Below are positions 16,259 to 23,724 of a stretch of DNA of 64,000 bases, in pieces. The notes beneath the pieces were generated by a model, which was given only the letters and a program-made list of their open reading frames with translations, did no database searches and was not told the origin of the DNA. Made by a program: the position numbers and the translations under genes. The first letter of the stretch is position 1. Every line of letters begins with the position of its first letter. This DNA is from Streptomyces sp. 2114.4 (GTDB taxonomy: Bacteria > Actinomycetota > Actinomycetes > Streptomycetales > Streptomycetaceae): assembly GCF_900187385.1 (NCBI RefSeq), contig NZ_FYEY01000001.1, positions 1,116,001-1,180,000 of the forward strand, written 5' to 3'.

Positions 16259-16444
16259 ACCGCACCCCGACAGCCCCGCGCAGCGGACATCGCCCGCCGC
16301 CAGGCGCAACGGCGGGCGCACCGCGCAGCGGACCCCGCCCCGCGCAGCGGACATCGCCCCGCGCAGCGGCACGGCCCGCCGCCAGGCGCACGCGCAACGA
16401 CGGGAAAGCCAAAAACGGGCCAAGGCAAAGCGCAGCGAACCGGC

Positions 16445-17479
16445 TCACCCCGCGGGAACCCCGGCCTCCAGGTGAAGCGGACACCCCCGCTCCCGGGCGC
16501 GCAGCGCCCACCGCAGGCGGTTCCACCGCACCGGCGGCAGCATCTTCTCGGCCTCGGCTTCGGTGGCGAAACGCCAGTCGCGCAGTTCCGCGCCGGGCAG
16601 CAGCAGTTTGCTGATCCGGTCGTCGGTCAGGGTGCCGCCGTCGTAGAGCAGCCGCAGACCGCCGAAGCCGGGTGGTTTTGGAGCTTCCCAGTCCAGCACC
16701 AGCAGCCGGAGTGCGCGGGGCAGTTCGATCCCCAGTTCCTCGGCGACCTCCCGTACGCCGGCACGGGCGGGTGCCTCGCCGCGTTCCACGACGCCGCCGG
16801 GGAATTCCCAGCCGGCCTTGTAGGTCGGGTCGACGAGCAGTACCCGGTCCTGGTCGTCGAAGAGCAGTACGCCGGCGGCGAGCGTTTCGGCGGTCGGTTC
16901 GGGGGTCTGCACGATGTCGCAGGCGCCGGCGCCGGTGCGGACGGCCTCGGCGACCCGCTCGGCGGTCTGCCGGGGGGTGAGCCGGCTGGTGTCGACGACA
17001 TGGGCGTCGCCTTGGAGCCAGGGCAGTGCGTCGGCGTACGGGCCCAGGTGTTCCAGGCTCCACCGGCGCGTCGACGCGGCGGCTCCGGCGTCCCCGGGGG
17101 TGTCGTCCCGGTCCGCTATCCGGGCTCGCAGGATCGTTTCGTCGGCGTGCAGGAGGACATGCCGTACGGGTATCCGGCGGGCGGCGAGGGCGCCGAAGAT
17201 CTCGTCACGGTACTCCTGGCGCAGCAGCGTCATCGGTGTCACCAGCGGGCCCGGCACCTCGGTGAGCAGTGCCGCGGCGGTGTCGACGACCATCCGCCGC
17301 CAGGCCGGGAGGTCCTGGTAATCGTCGATCTCCTCGAACCGCTTGGCCGGCAGCATCATGCGCAGTCCGCTGCCGAGGAGTTCGGGGTCGTAGAGCGTGC
17401 TTCCGGGAAGCAGGTCGAGCAATTCATGAGCCGTAGTGGTCTTGCCCGCACCGAACGTGCCGTTCAGCCAGACGATCAC
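16445..17479 (-). CDS. P-loop kinase/ATPase fused to a NUDIX hydrolase
   Basis: 344 residues, two domains. Residues 1-~185 are a small P-loop ATPase opening MIVWLNGTFGAGKTTTAHEL (Walker A GTFGAGKTT), with LVTPMTLLRQEYRDEIF and HVLLHADETILRARIADRDD, like Streptomyces AAA/adenylyl-type kinases. Residues ~205-344 are a NUDIX domain with the canonical box GGVVERGEAPARAGVREVAEELGI fitting Gx5Ex7REUxEExGU. NUDIX enzymes hydrolyse nucleoside diphosphates linked to another moiety. Fusion suggests phosphorylation and hydrolysis of related substrates, which is inference. The start ATG 17479 begins directly at the ATPase strand. Its stop codon abuts the composite repeat element. Confidence 0.85.
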   Translation of the reverse strand: MIVWLNGTFGAGKTTTAHELLDLLPGSTLYDPELLGSGLRMMLPAKRFEEIDDYQDLPAWRRMVVDTAAALLTEVPGPLVTPMTLLRQEYRDEIFGALAARRIPVRHVLLHADETILRARIADRDDTPGDAGAAASTRRWSLEHLGPYADALPWLQGDAHVVDTSRLTPRQTAERVAEAVRTGAGACDIVQTPEPTAETLAAGVLLFDDQDRVLLVDPTYKAGWEFPGGVVERGEAPARAGVREVAEELGIELPRALRLLVLDWEAPKPPGFGGLRLLYDGGTLTDDRISKLLLPGAELRDWRFATEAEAEKMLPPVRWNRLRWALRARERGCPLHLEAGVPAG

Positions 17480-18668
17480 GGTTTCCCCTCTTCCCTAGAC
17501 CCAGGTGAGTTGCCCGCCACACCCTGCCACGGAAACGCTCGGGGTCACGGGCCGCGCGCACGAACCGGGAACGTTGCGCATTCGACCATCGGCGTGGCCA
17601 GGGAGGTTTCCGCCCCCGTGGACACGCCGGTCGCGAAATGCCTCGCGCGAAGGATGCCGGTCACTGCATCCGCCGCCGCGAGTCCCCGGCAAACAAGCGC
17701 TCCCCCGCCCCTCCAGTACCGAAACCCTCACCCGCATACCGAGTTGCCGGGCGGCCACCGGCCCGGAGACACCGCATATGACGGCGGCCCACCGCACGGC
17801 GGCCTGCGGCGTGTTCCACGCGGCCGGTCGGTTACCCCTTGCCCGCGCCGAGGGTCAGTCCGGCATGGAAGTGATGTGAAGTGACGGGGAATGTCTCGCC
17901 GTCGGAGAGAAAGACGGGCCCCGCAGGAAGTCGTTGTACCTCCGGAAGTCGTTGTACCTCCGGATGAATTGCCGAGTGCCCGGGGCGGCGGGCGCGGGCC
18001 GGCGAGACCGGGAAAGGGGGGAGCAGGGCGCCGGGGACGGTGACGAGGAGCGAGGAGCAAGTTGAGAAAGTTGAGAAAGTTGCGGGAGTCGATAAGGCAG
18101 CTGCTCATCCCGGATTCGATAAAGCCCTGGTGGCAGTAGGCGAAGGAGAGCCGGCGCGGGAGGGGAAGTAGCCGTATACCGCGGTCTCTTCGTAGGGCTG
18201 TTGCGGTTGTGGACGAAGCCTTGAAGGCCTGGGCGAAGGCTTTCTTCGGTACGGCGTCCGAGGCATTCGGTCCCACCCTGACGCTCCCACCGTGACGCCG
18301 TTCGGGCCGCTGCCGCACGCGGCGAGCGGGGACGGGGGGCCATCGCCCCCGCGCCGAGCGCCGCGCTCACGCTCCTCGGAACCGCCCGGCGGGACATCCG
18401 ACGTCCTGCCGCTCCCCGTTCGTACCCGAGCCGCTGCCCGTTGACCGGAAGCATGTCCCACCTCCTCAGAGCTGGAAACAAACAGAACCGAACGCACTTG
18501 GCGGGATCTCGCTCCGAACCGCCGGGCCGGTCATGGGTCTTGGCGGGCGATACCGGAACCGTTACCACCCCTCTTCCAACAGACTCCAACAAGCCCTACC
18601 GTAAACACTCGCACGCGACCGGTGCACGATCCCACCAACGCCTCTCGCGAAGACGGAGGACGCGAACC
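17480..18668. other. 1.2-kb region without a convincing gene
   Basis: No open frame here combines start, ribosome-binding site, codon bias and recognisable domain. Base composition is more even than in neighbouring genes, especially 17,880-18,300. It contains an 18-bp perfect tandem duplication (17926-17961) and a 9-bp triplicate AAAGTTGAG (about 18059-18083). Frames on the minus strand are compositionally odd (repeated RRYNDF and LSQLSQL), suggesting decayed sequence. The alpha-galactosidase promoter should lie near its end; TACCGT (18597-18602) is a possible -10 box. Confidence 0.5.
17926..17961. repeat. 18-bp perfect tandem duplication
   Basis: GGAAGTCGTTGTACCTCC occurs twice back to back (17926-17943, 17944-17961), with a truncated third start (GGATGA). 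It lies in the gene-free region. Confidence 0.75.
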
Positions 18669-20726
18669 ATGCGCGTTCAGATCCGCACCACCCACCGGCG
18701 AGGTCACCGAAGAATCGCCGGAGCGCTGTCCGCCGCGCTGCTGTGTACGGCAGGGGTGACCGCCCTGCCGGCTGCGGCCCGTACACCCGACGCCCCGGAA
18801 GCCGGCCCTTCCCGCACCGCCCCCGGCCCCCGGCTCCCCGGCGGGCTCGCCATGACGCCGCCGATGGGCTTCAACAACTGGAACTCCACCCACTGCCGGG
18901 CCGAGTTCAACGAAGAGATGGTCAAGGGCATCGCCGATCTCTTCGTCGCCAAGGGCCTCAAGGACGCCGGTTATCAGTACGTCAATCTCGACGACTGCTG
19001 GGCGCTGCCCACCCGCGACGGGAACGGCAAGCTCGTGCCGGATCCGCAGCGCTTCCCCCACGGCATCAAGGCGGTGGCCGACTACGTCCACGCCAAAGGC
19101 CTGAAATTCGGCATCTACACGAGTGCCGGTATCAAAACCTGCAACCCGGCCGGATTCCCCGGCGGCCTGGGCCACGAGAAGTCCGACGCCCAGCAGTTCG
19201 CCGACTGGGGCGTGGACTACCTCAAGTACGACAACTGCAATAACCTCGGCGTGGACGCCCAACAGCGGTACCGCACGATGCGGGACGCGCTCAAGGCCAC
19301 CGGGCGGCCCATCGTCTACAGCATCTGCGAATGGGGCGAGAACAAGCCCTGGGAGTGGGCGTCGGACGTAGGGCATCTGTGGCGCACCACCGGCGACATC
19401 AGTGACTCGTGGTCCAGCATGCTCGACATCGTGAAGCAGAATCTGCCCCTCGCCCCGCACGCCGGGCCGGGCCACTGGAACGACCCGGACATGCTGGAGG
19501 TCGGCAACGGCGGCATGACCGACACCGAGTACCGCAGCCACTTCTCCCTGTGGTCGATGATGGCCGCCCCGCTGCTGATCGGCTCCGATCTGCGCAAGGC
19601 CGGCCCGGAGACGTTCGAGATCCTGGCCAACAAGGACCTCATCGCCGTCGACCAGGACCGGCTGGGCAAGCAGGCCACGGTGGTGAAGTCGGAGTCCGGC
19701 CGCTGGACGCTGGTGCGGCAACTGGCCGACGGCGCCCGCGCGGTGGCACTGTTCAACGAGACCGGCGGGCCGCAGCGGATCACCACCACGGCCAGGGAAC
19801 TGGGCCTCCCGCGGGCCGACGGCTACCGGCTGCGCGACCTGTGGCGGCACCAGGACACCCACACCACGGGCACCGTCTCGGCGACCGTCCCGGCGCACGG
19901 CACCACCGTCTACCGCATCTCCGCCGACAAGCGCTGGGCCGCCTACCCACCGGCCGTCGAGACCGGCACCGACCGTACGCCGCTGGCCGAGGCCGGCTCC
20001 CCCGCCACACTCCGCTCCACCGTCCGCAACCTGGGCGGCACCCCCGCCCGGCATGTCGCCGTCACGCTGAAGGCCCCGCAGGGGTGGCGGGTGCGGGCCA
20101 CCTCCCCGGCTACGGCCCGCACGCTGCCCGGCGGCCGGACGCTCACCACCGGCTGGCAGATCACCGCACCGGCCGGCACCGCACCCGGTGCCTACGATCT
20201 GCCGCTCGCCGCCGACTACCGCTCCCCCCGCGGCGAACGGATCACCGCCACCCTGCCCGGCACCGCCCATGTCGTGGTGCCACCGCCGTCCGGGACCGCG
20301 TACGCCGCCGAACTCCCCTGGCTCACGGCCGCCAACGGCTGGGGACCGGTCGAGAAGAACACCAGCGTCGGGGAACGCGACGCCGGGGACGGCCGGCCGA
20401 TCAGCATCGGTGGCACCGGCTTCGCGAAGGGCCTCGGGGTGCATGCGCCCAGCGAGGTGAGCTTCTACACCGGCGGGCGGTGCTCGGTGTTCACCGCCCA
20501 GGTCGGCATCGACGACGAGTCCGGTGACCGGGGCTCGGTGGGCTTCGAGGTGTGGGCCGACGGCAAACAGGTCGCCGCGAGCCCCACGGTGACCGGGGCG
20601 GATGCCGCCAAGGCCGTCAGCGCCCCGGTCACCGGAGCGCAGACCGTCCGGCTCGTCGTGACCGATGGCGGGGACGGTATCGACTACGACCACGCCGACT
20701 GGGCGGACGCCAAGTTCCGGTGCTGA
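18669..20726 (+). CDS. Secreted GH27 alpha-galactosidase with NEW3 and NPCBM domains
   Basis: 685 residues. A signal peptide (RR-containing n-region, then IAGALSAALLCTAGVTALPAAA, about residues 16-37) precedes a GH27 barrel: GLAMTPPMGFNNWNSTHC, YQYVNLDDCW, WGVDYLKYDNCNN (nucleophile Asp), and PGHWNDPDMLEVGNGGMTDTEYRSHFSLWSM (acid/base Asp). A C-terminal beta domain follows, then a NEW3 domain (TLRSTVRNLGGTPARHVAVTL) and a carbohydrate-binding NPCBM domain (GTGFAKGLGVHAPSEVSFYTGG to the C terminus). It should hydrolyse terminal alpha-galactosides outside the cell. ATG 18669 follows GGAGGA. The neighbouring ROK kinase and LacI genes point to a small sugar-use locus. Confidence 0.93.
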   Translation: MRVQIRTTHRRGHRRIAGALSAALLCTAGVTALPAAARTPDAPEAGPSRTAPGPRLPGGLAMTPPMGFNNWNSTHCRAEFNEEMVKGIADLFVAKGLKDAGYQYVNLDDCWALPTRDGNGKLVPDPQRFPHGIKAVADYVHAKGLKFGIYTSAGIKTCNPAGFPGGLGHEKSDAQQFADWGVDYLKYDNCNNLGVDAQQRYRTMRDALKATGRPIVYSICEWGENKPWEWASDVGHLWRTTGDISDSWSSMLDIVKQNLPLAPHAGPGHWNDPDMLEVGNGGMTDTEYRSHFSLWSMMAAPLLIGSDLRKAGPETFEILANKDLIAVDQDRLGKQATVVKSESGRWTLVRQLADGARAVALFNETGGPQRITTTARELGLPRADGYRLRDLWRHQDTHTTGTVSATVPAHGTTVYRISADKRWAAYPPAVETGTDRTPLAEAGSPATLRSTVRNLGGTPARHVAVTLKAPQGWRVRATSPATARTLPGGRTLTTGWQITAPAGTAPGAYDLPLAADYRSPRGERITATLPGTAHVVVPPPSGTAYAAELPWLTAANGWGPVEKNTSVGERDAGDGRPISIGGTGFAKGLGVHAPSEVSFYTGGRCSVFTAQVGIDDESGDRGSVGFEVWADGKQVAASPTVTGADAAKAVSAPVTGAQTVRLVVTDGGDGIDYDHADWADAKFRC

Positions 20727-20762
20727 GGGTCATCTTCCGCTCATGCGGGCGGAGTTGATGCC

Positions 20763-20789
20763 ACCGGGCGGGCCCTCGGTCCGCCCGGT
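20763..20789. terminator. Hairpin terminator between convergent genes
   Basis: ACCGGGCGG and CCGCCCGGT form a 9-bp stem around a 9-nt loop, between the convergent alpha-galactosidase and ROK kinase ends. There is no U-tract, as is usual in Streptomyces. Confidence 0.55.
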
Positions 20790-20819
20790 CCGGCCGGGCG
20801 CGGGGGCCCGTCGCGGGCG

Positions 20820-21776
20820 TCAGGGCGTGGGGACGAAGGCATCGGGACGGGCCCGTTGCCCGGCGGCAGCGGCCGCGCCCACCACCCCGGCGTCCGTCCC
20901 CATGCGGGCCGGTACGACCGTCAGGCCCGACACGAACGACAACGTCGCGTACTCCCGCAGGGCCGCGCGCAAGGGGGCGAAGAGCACGTCACCCGCACCC
21001 GCGACTCCCCCGCCGATCACCGCGATGTCTATCTCCACGAGCGTGGCGGTGGCGGCGATCCCGGCGGCCAGCGCACGGGCGGCCCGCTCGAAGGAGCGCA
21101 GGGCGACCGGGTCACCGGCGTGCGCCGCGGCGGCGACGGCCGCCGCGCTGGTGTCACCGTCGGGGCCGGGCTGCCAGCCGTTGGCCAGCGCCCGGCGCGC
21201 GATGTTGGGGCCGCTGGCGATCCGTTCGACACAGCCGCGGGACCCGCACGGGCAGGGGTCACCGTCGACCTCGACGCTGATGTGACCGATGTGCCCGGCG
21301 TTCCCCGTAGGGCCCGGGTGGAGACGGCCGTTGAGGACGAGTCCGCCGCCGACGCCGGTGGAGACCACCATGCACAGCGCGTTGGCGTGCCCGCGCGCGG
21401 CACCTTGCCAGTGTTCGGCCGCGGTCATCGCGACACCGTCGCCGACCAGCACGACCGGGCGCTCCCCGACGAGCGCCCGCACCCCGGCGACCAGCGGGAA
21501 GTCGCGCCAGCCGGGGATGTTGACGGGGCTGACGGTGCCGGACGAGGCGTCGACCGGGCCCGCGCTGCCGATACCGACGGCCGCCACCCGCGCCCAGTCG
21601 GGACCCGCGGCCAGCTCGGCGACCACCTCGGCCACCGCACGCATCACCGTGGCCCCGTCCTTGTCGGCGGGAGTGGGCCGGGCGGCCCGTTCGACGAGTC
21701 TGCCGCGGGCATCCACCAGAGCGCCGGCGATCTTGGTGCCGCCAATGTCCAACGCTGCGCTGAGGTCGGTCTGCAT
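20820..21776 (-). CDS. ROK family sugar kinase
   Basis: 318 residues. The ATP phosphate loop SAALDIGGTKIAGALVD (DxGGTK), the catalytic region VLVGDGVAMTAAEHWQGAARG, the ATP loop VVSTGVGGGLVLNGRLHPGPTGNAGHIGH, and the zinc-binding CPCGSRGCVERIASG make this an active ROK kinase of the glucokinase type. The expected catalytic Asn-Asp pair is Gly-Asp here, in VLVGDGVAMTA. It probably phosphorylates a hexose, possibly galactose or glucose released by the neighbouring alpha-galactosidase (inference). It is divergent from the LacI gene with the shared operator between them. Confidence 0.9.
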   Translation of the reverse strand: MQTDLSAALDIGGTKIAGALVDARGRLVERAARPTPADKDGATVMRAVAEVVAELAAGPDWARVAAVGIGSAGPVDASSGTVSPVNIPGWRDFPLVAGVRALVGERPVVLVGDGVAMTAAEHWQGAARGHANALCMVVSTGVGGGLVLNGRLHPGPTGNAGHIGHISVEVDGDPCPCGSRGCVERIASGPNIARRALANGWQPGPDGDTSAAAVAAAAHAGDPVALRSFERAARALAAGIAATATLVEIDIAVIGGGVAGAGDVLFAPLRAALREYATLSFVSGLTVVPARMGTDAGVVGAAAAAGQRARPDAFVPTP

Positions 21777-21849
21777 CGGTGTGGATTCTCCTGGTGGGCC
21801 CGGGGGCCGAGCGTACCGGCCCGGCGTGAGAACGCCAGTCTTCCCTCGA

Positions 21850-21876
21850 TTGACAACGTTGTCTAGAGGCTATGCT
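21850..21876. promoter_or_regulatory. LacI-type operator in a divergent promoter region
   Basis: GACAACGTTGTC (21852-21863) is a perfect 12-bp palindrome with the central CG typical of LacI/GalR operators. It overlaps TTGACA (21850-21855), which with TATGCT (21871-21876; short 15-bp spacer) may drive the lacI gene. On the other strand TAGACA, 17 bp and AAGACT (to 21837) may drive the ROK kinase. Binding there would block both. Confidence 0.7.
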
Positions 21877-21917
21877 CGACGCCACACCTGACGCCGACAG
21901 AATCAGGACCGCACACC

Positions 21918-22958
21918 GTGACCGACACCGCGCGGGGCACCTCCCGCCGCTATGGCACCCGGCCCACGATGAAGGATGTCGCGGCGCGCGCCGGGGTCGG
22001 CCTCAAAACGGTCTCCCGCGTGGTCAACGGCGAACCGGGCGTCACCCCGGACACCGAACGACGCGTCCAGGAAGCGATCACGGCCCTGGGGTTCCGCCGC
22101 AACGACTCGGCCCGGATCCTGCGCAAGGGGCGTACCGCCAGCATCGGCCTGGTGCTGGAGGATCTGGCGGACCCGTTCTACGGCCCGCTCAACCGCACCG
22201 TCGAGGAGGTCGCCCGCGGTCACGGCGCACTGCTGATCAACGGCTCCAGCGCCGAGGACCCGGCGCGCGAACAGGAGTTGGTGCTGGCGCTGTGCGCACG
22301 GCGGGTCGACGGACTGGTCATCATCCCGGCCGCCGACGACCACCGCTATCTGGAACCCGAGATCGCGGCCGGGATAGCCACCGTGTTCGTGGACCGCCCG
22401 CCCGGCCGGATCGATGCCGATGTGGTGGTCTCCGACAACTTCGGCGGCGCCCAGGAGGCGGTGGCCCATCTCATCGCGCACGGCCACCGCAGGATCGGCT
22501 TCATCGGTGACCAGCCGCGGATCCACACCGCGCGTGAACGCCTGCGCGGCTACCGCACCGCAATGGCCGCGGCGGGCCTGCCCATCGACGACTCCTGGGT
22601 GTCGCTGGCCTCCACCGCGCCCGAGTCCGTACGCGCCGCCGCGACCACGATGCTGGACGCCCCCGAGCCGGTCACCGCCCTCTTCGCGGGCAACAACCGG
22701 GTCACCGTCACCGCCGTACGCGTCCTCGGCGAACGCCCGCGCCCCGTCGCGCTGGTGGGCTTCGACGACTTCGAACTGGCCGATCTCGTCCGGCCCGCGA
22801 TCACGGTCGTCGCCCAGGACCCCGCACGCATGGGCCGCACGGCCGCCGGTCTGCTCTTCCGGCGCCTGGAGGGCATCGAGGACCCGCCGCAGCGCAGGGA
22901 GATCCCCACCCGCCTGATCGTCCGCGGCTCGGGCGAGATCCCGCCTTCGGAGAGCTGA
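21918..22958 (+). CDS. LacI family transcriptional regulator
   Basis: 346 residues. RPTMKDVAARAGVGLKTVSRVVNGEPGVTPDTERRVQEAITALGFRRN (about residues 15-62) is the LacI helix-turn-helix plus hinge; the hinge continues DSARILRKGRTASIGLVLEDL. The periplasmic-binding-like domain contains the ligand-region segments FVDRPPGRIDADVVVSDNFGGAQEAVAHLIAHGHRRIGFIG and ALVGFDDFELADLVRPAITVVAQDP. GTG 21918 is chosen to give a normal short N-terminal extension. It probably represses itself and the ROK kinase through the 21852-21863 operator, responding to a sugar. Confidence 0.92.
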   Translation: MTDTARGTSRRYGTRPTMKDVAARAGVGLKTVSRVVNGEPGVTPDTERRVQEAITALGFRRNDSARILRKGRTASIGLVLEDLADPFYGPLNRTVEEVARGHGALLINGSSAEDPAREQELVLALCARRVDGLVIIPAADDHRYLEPEIAAGIATVFVDRPPGRIDADVVVSDNFGGAQEAVAHLIAHGHRRIGFIGDQPRIHTARERLRGYRTAMAAAGLPIDDSWVSLASTAPESVRAAATTMLDAPEPVTALFAGNNRVTVTAVRVLGERPRPVALVGFDDFELADLVRPAITVVAQDPARMGRTAAGLLFRRLEGIEDPPQRREIPTRLIVRGSGEIPPSES

Positions 22959-23075
22959 ACTCCCGGGCAGCCGCGGGCCGGACGCCCCGCGTCGCGCCAT
23001 GACGGGGCGGCTCCGGGGCAGTTCCCGGGCCGGGCCGCATCCGGCCCACGGACGAGGGCGAGTCAGGTGGCGCCA

Positions 23076-23094
23076 GGGCGGCTCCGAGCCGCCC
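23076..23094. terminator. Short hairpin terminator between convergent genes
   Basis: GGGCGGCTCCGAGCCGCCC is a near-continuous palindrome (7 stable pairs around TCCGA) between the lacI 3' end and the convergent small membrane-protein operon. Confidence 0.45.
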
Positions 23095-23116
23095 CCATGT
23101 CGCCCCGGGCGGCCGG

Positions 23117-23335
23117 TCACCGCTCGTCGCGGTGCGGGCCCTCTCCACGCCCCACCCGCTTCCAGATCAGCACCATCCCCAGCCCGAGCACGACCAGCGC
23201 GACGAGCACGATGACGCCCTTCATCGCGGCGTCGGCCACCAGGTGAGCGAGGAGATCGGACCCTTCGTCACCCCCGCCCCGGGCGAGGGCGGGTGCCGCG
23301 AGGCCGTCACCGGCCACCCCGCCGACGCCGGTCAT
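23117..23335 (-). CDS. Small single-pass membrane protein (72 aa), unknown
   Basis: 72 residues: a Gly/Ala-rich N terminus, one strong membrane helix GVIVLVALVVLGLGMVLIWK (about residues 40-59) and a short charged tail. Its ATG overlaps the stop of the upstream gene in an ATGA tetranucleotide, supporting a real, coupled two-gene operon. No domain is recognised. Confidence 0.6.
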   Translation of the reverse strand: MTGVGGVAGDGLAAPALARGGGDEGSDLLAHLVADAAMKGVIVLVALVVLGLGMVLIWKRVGRGEGPHRDER

Positions 23336-23658
23336 CGGACCTCATCCCGACCCGGCTCCCGCTGCCGCTGCCCGCGCCCGTCGCCGTCCAGGTGCCGGGC
23401 CGCCGCTCGCACCACCGCGCCGGCCACCGACCCGCCGCCGCGGGACATCCCGCCCCGGCCCCGGACGGCGCCCCGGTCGTCCAGATAGCGACTGACGGCA
23501 TGCGCGGCGGGTGCCGCGTACCGCCGCGCGGCACCGAGTTTCCCCCGGCGTTTCAGGACGAGCGCCACGGCGAAGACCAGCAGGCCCAGCGCCACCAGGG
23601 CGCCCGCGATCAGGCCGAATCGGATGAGAAGAAGGTTCAGAACCCGCTCCACGGCCAT
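23332..23658 (-). CDS. Small membrane protein (106-108 aa), unknown, TetR-controlled
   Basis: One hydrophobic helix (LIAGALVALGLLVFAVALVL, about residues 16-35) is followed by a basic, Arg/Gly-rich cytosolic-looking tail of ~70 residues. ATG 23658 lies directly against GGAGG; GTG 23652, with 7-nt spacing, is a better-placed alternative start. It is the first gene of the operon and begins 15 bp from operator site 1 of the divergent TetR regulator, so it is probably repressed by it. Function is unknown; such paired small proteins may sit together in the membrane. Confidence 0.62.
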   Translation of the reverse strand: MAVERVLNLLLIRFGLIAGALVALGLLVFAVALVLKRRGKLGAARRYAAPAAHAVSRYLDDRGAVRGRGGMSRGGGSVAGAVVRAAARHLDGDGRGQRQREPGRDEVR

Positions 23659-23672
23659 CCCTCCATTCTTTG

Positions 23673-23714
23673 TATCACAGGTGTGATAGAAAACAATTTA
23701 TCACAGCCGTGATA
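23673..23714. promoter_or_regulatory. Two tandem TetR-type operators
   Basis: TATCACAGGTGTGATA (23673-23688) and TATCACAGCCGTGATA (23699-23714) are two 16-bp inverted repeats with the same half-site (TATCAC/GTGATA), centres 26 bp apart. They fill the AT-rich gap between the divergent small-membrane-protein operon and the tetR gene. The block from TTTGTATCAC to GTGATACAAA is itself symmetric. Confidence 0.85.
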
Positions 23715-23724
23715 CAAAGGGCCC

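Larger units (their letters stand above)
15885..16440. repeat. Composite 556-bp inverted-repeat element with nested hairpins, MITE-like
   Basis: Nearly all of the space between two convergent genes is one imperfect inverted repeat. The outer 42 nt on each side (15887-15928 and 16398-16439) match in inverted orientation at 40 of 42 positions, starting TTCGCTGCGCTTTGCC. The arms then continue through CGTTGCGCCTGGCGG and CCGCTGCGCG blocks, a 71-nt hairpin in each arm, and an exact 19-nt inverted match (16049-16067 / 16177-16195) around a ~109-nt centre. Just outside are CGGCTGAC (15877-15884) and CGGCTCAC (16441-16448), a 7/8 direct repeat like a target-site duplication; the right copy contains the stop codon of the kinase-NUDIX gene. 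The right arm is longer because CGCGCAGCGG occurs four times (one counterpart in the left arm). No transposase is encoded. I do not recognise a named family. Confidence 0.8.

Noticed and set aside
15886..16440. Insertion sequence with transposase
   Set aside because: The inverted-repeat element is only ~0.55 kb, and no frame in it resembles a transposase; called a MITE-like repeat instead.
17855..18592. 245-codon minus-strand frame in the gap before the alpha-galactosidase
   Set aside because: No ribosome-binding site, odd composition with repeats (RRYNDF, LSQLSQL), and no recognisable domain; treated as non-coding.
18531..20693. 720-codon open frame on the minus strand opposite the alpha-galactosidase
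   Set aside because: High GC produces long antisense frames. The plus-strand product has a signal peptide, catalytic Asp motifs and accessory domains, while the antisense product is Gly/Val/Arg-rich without any domain.
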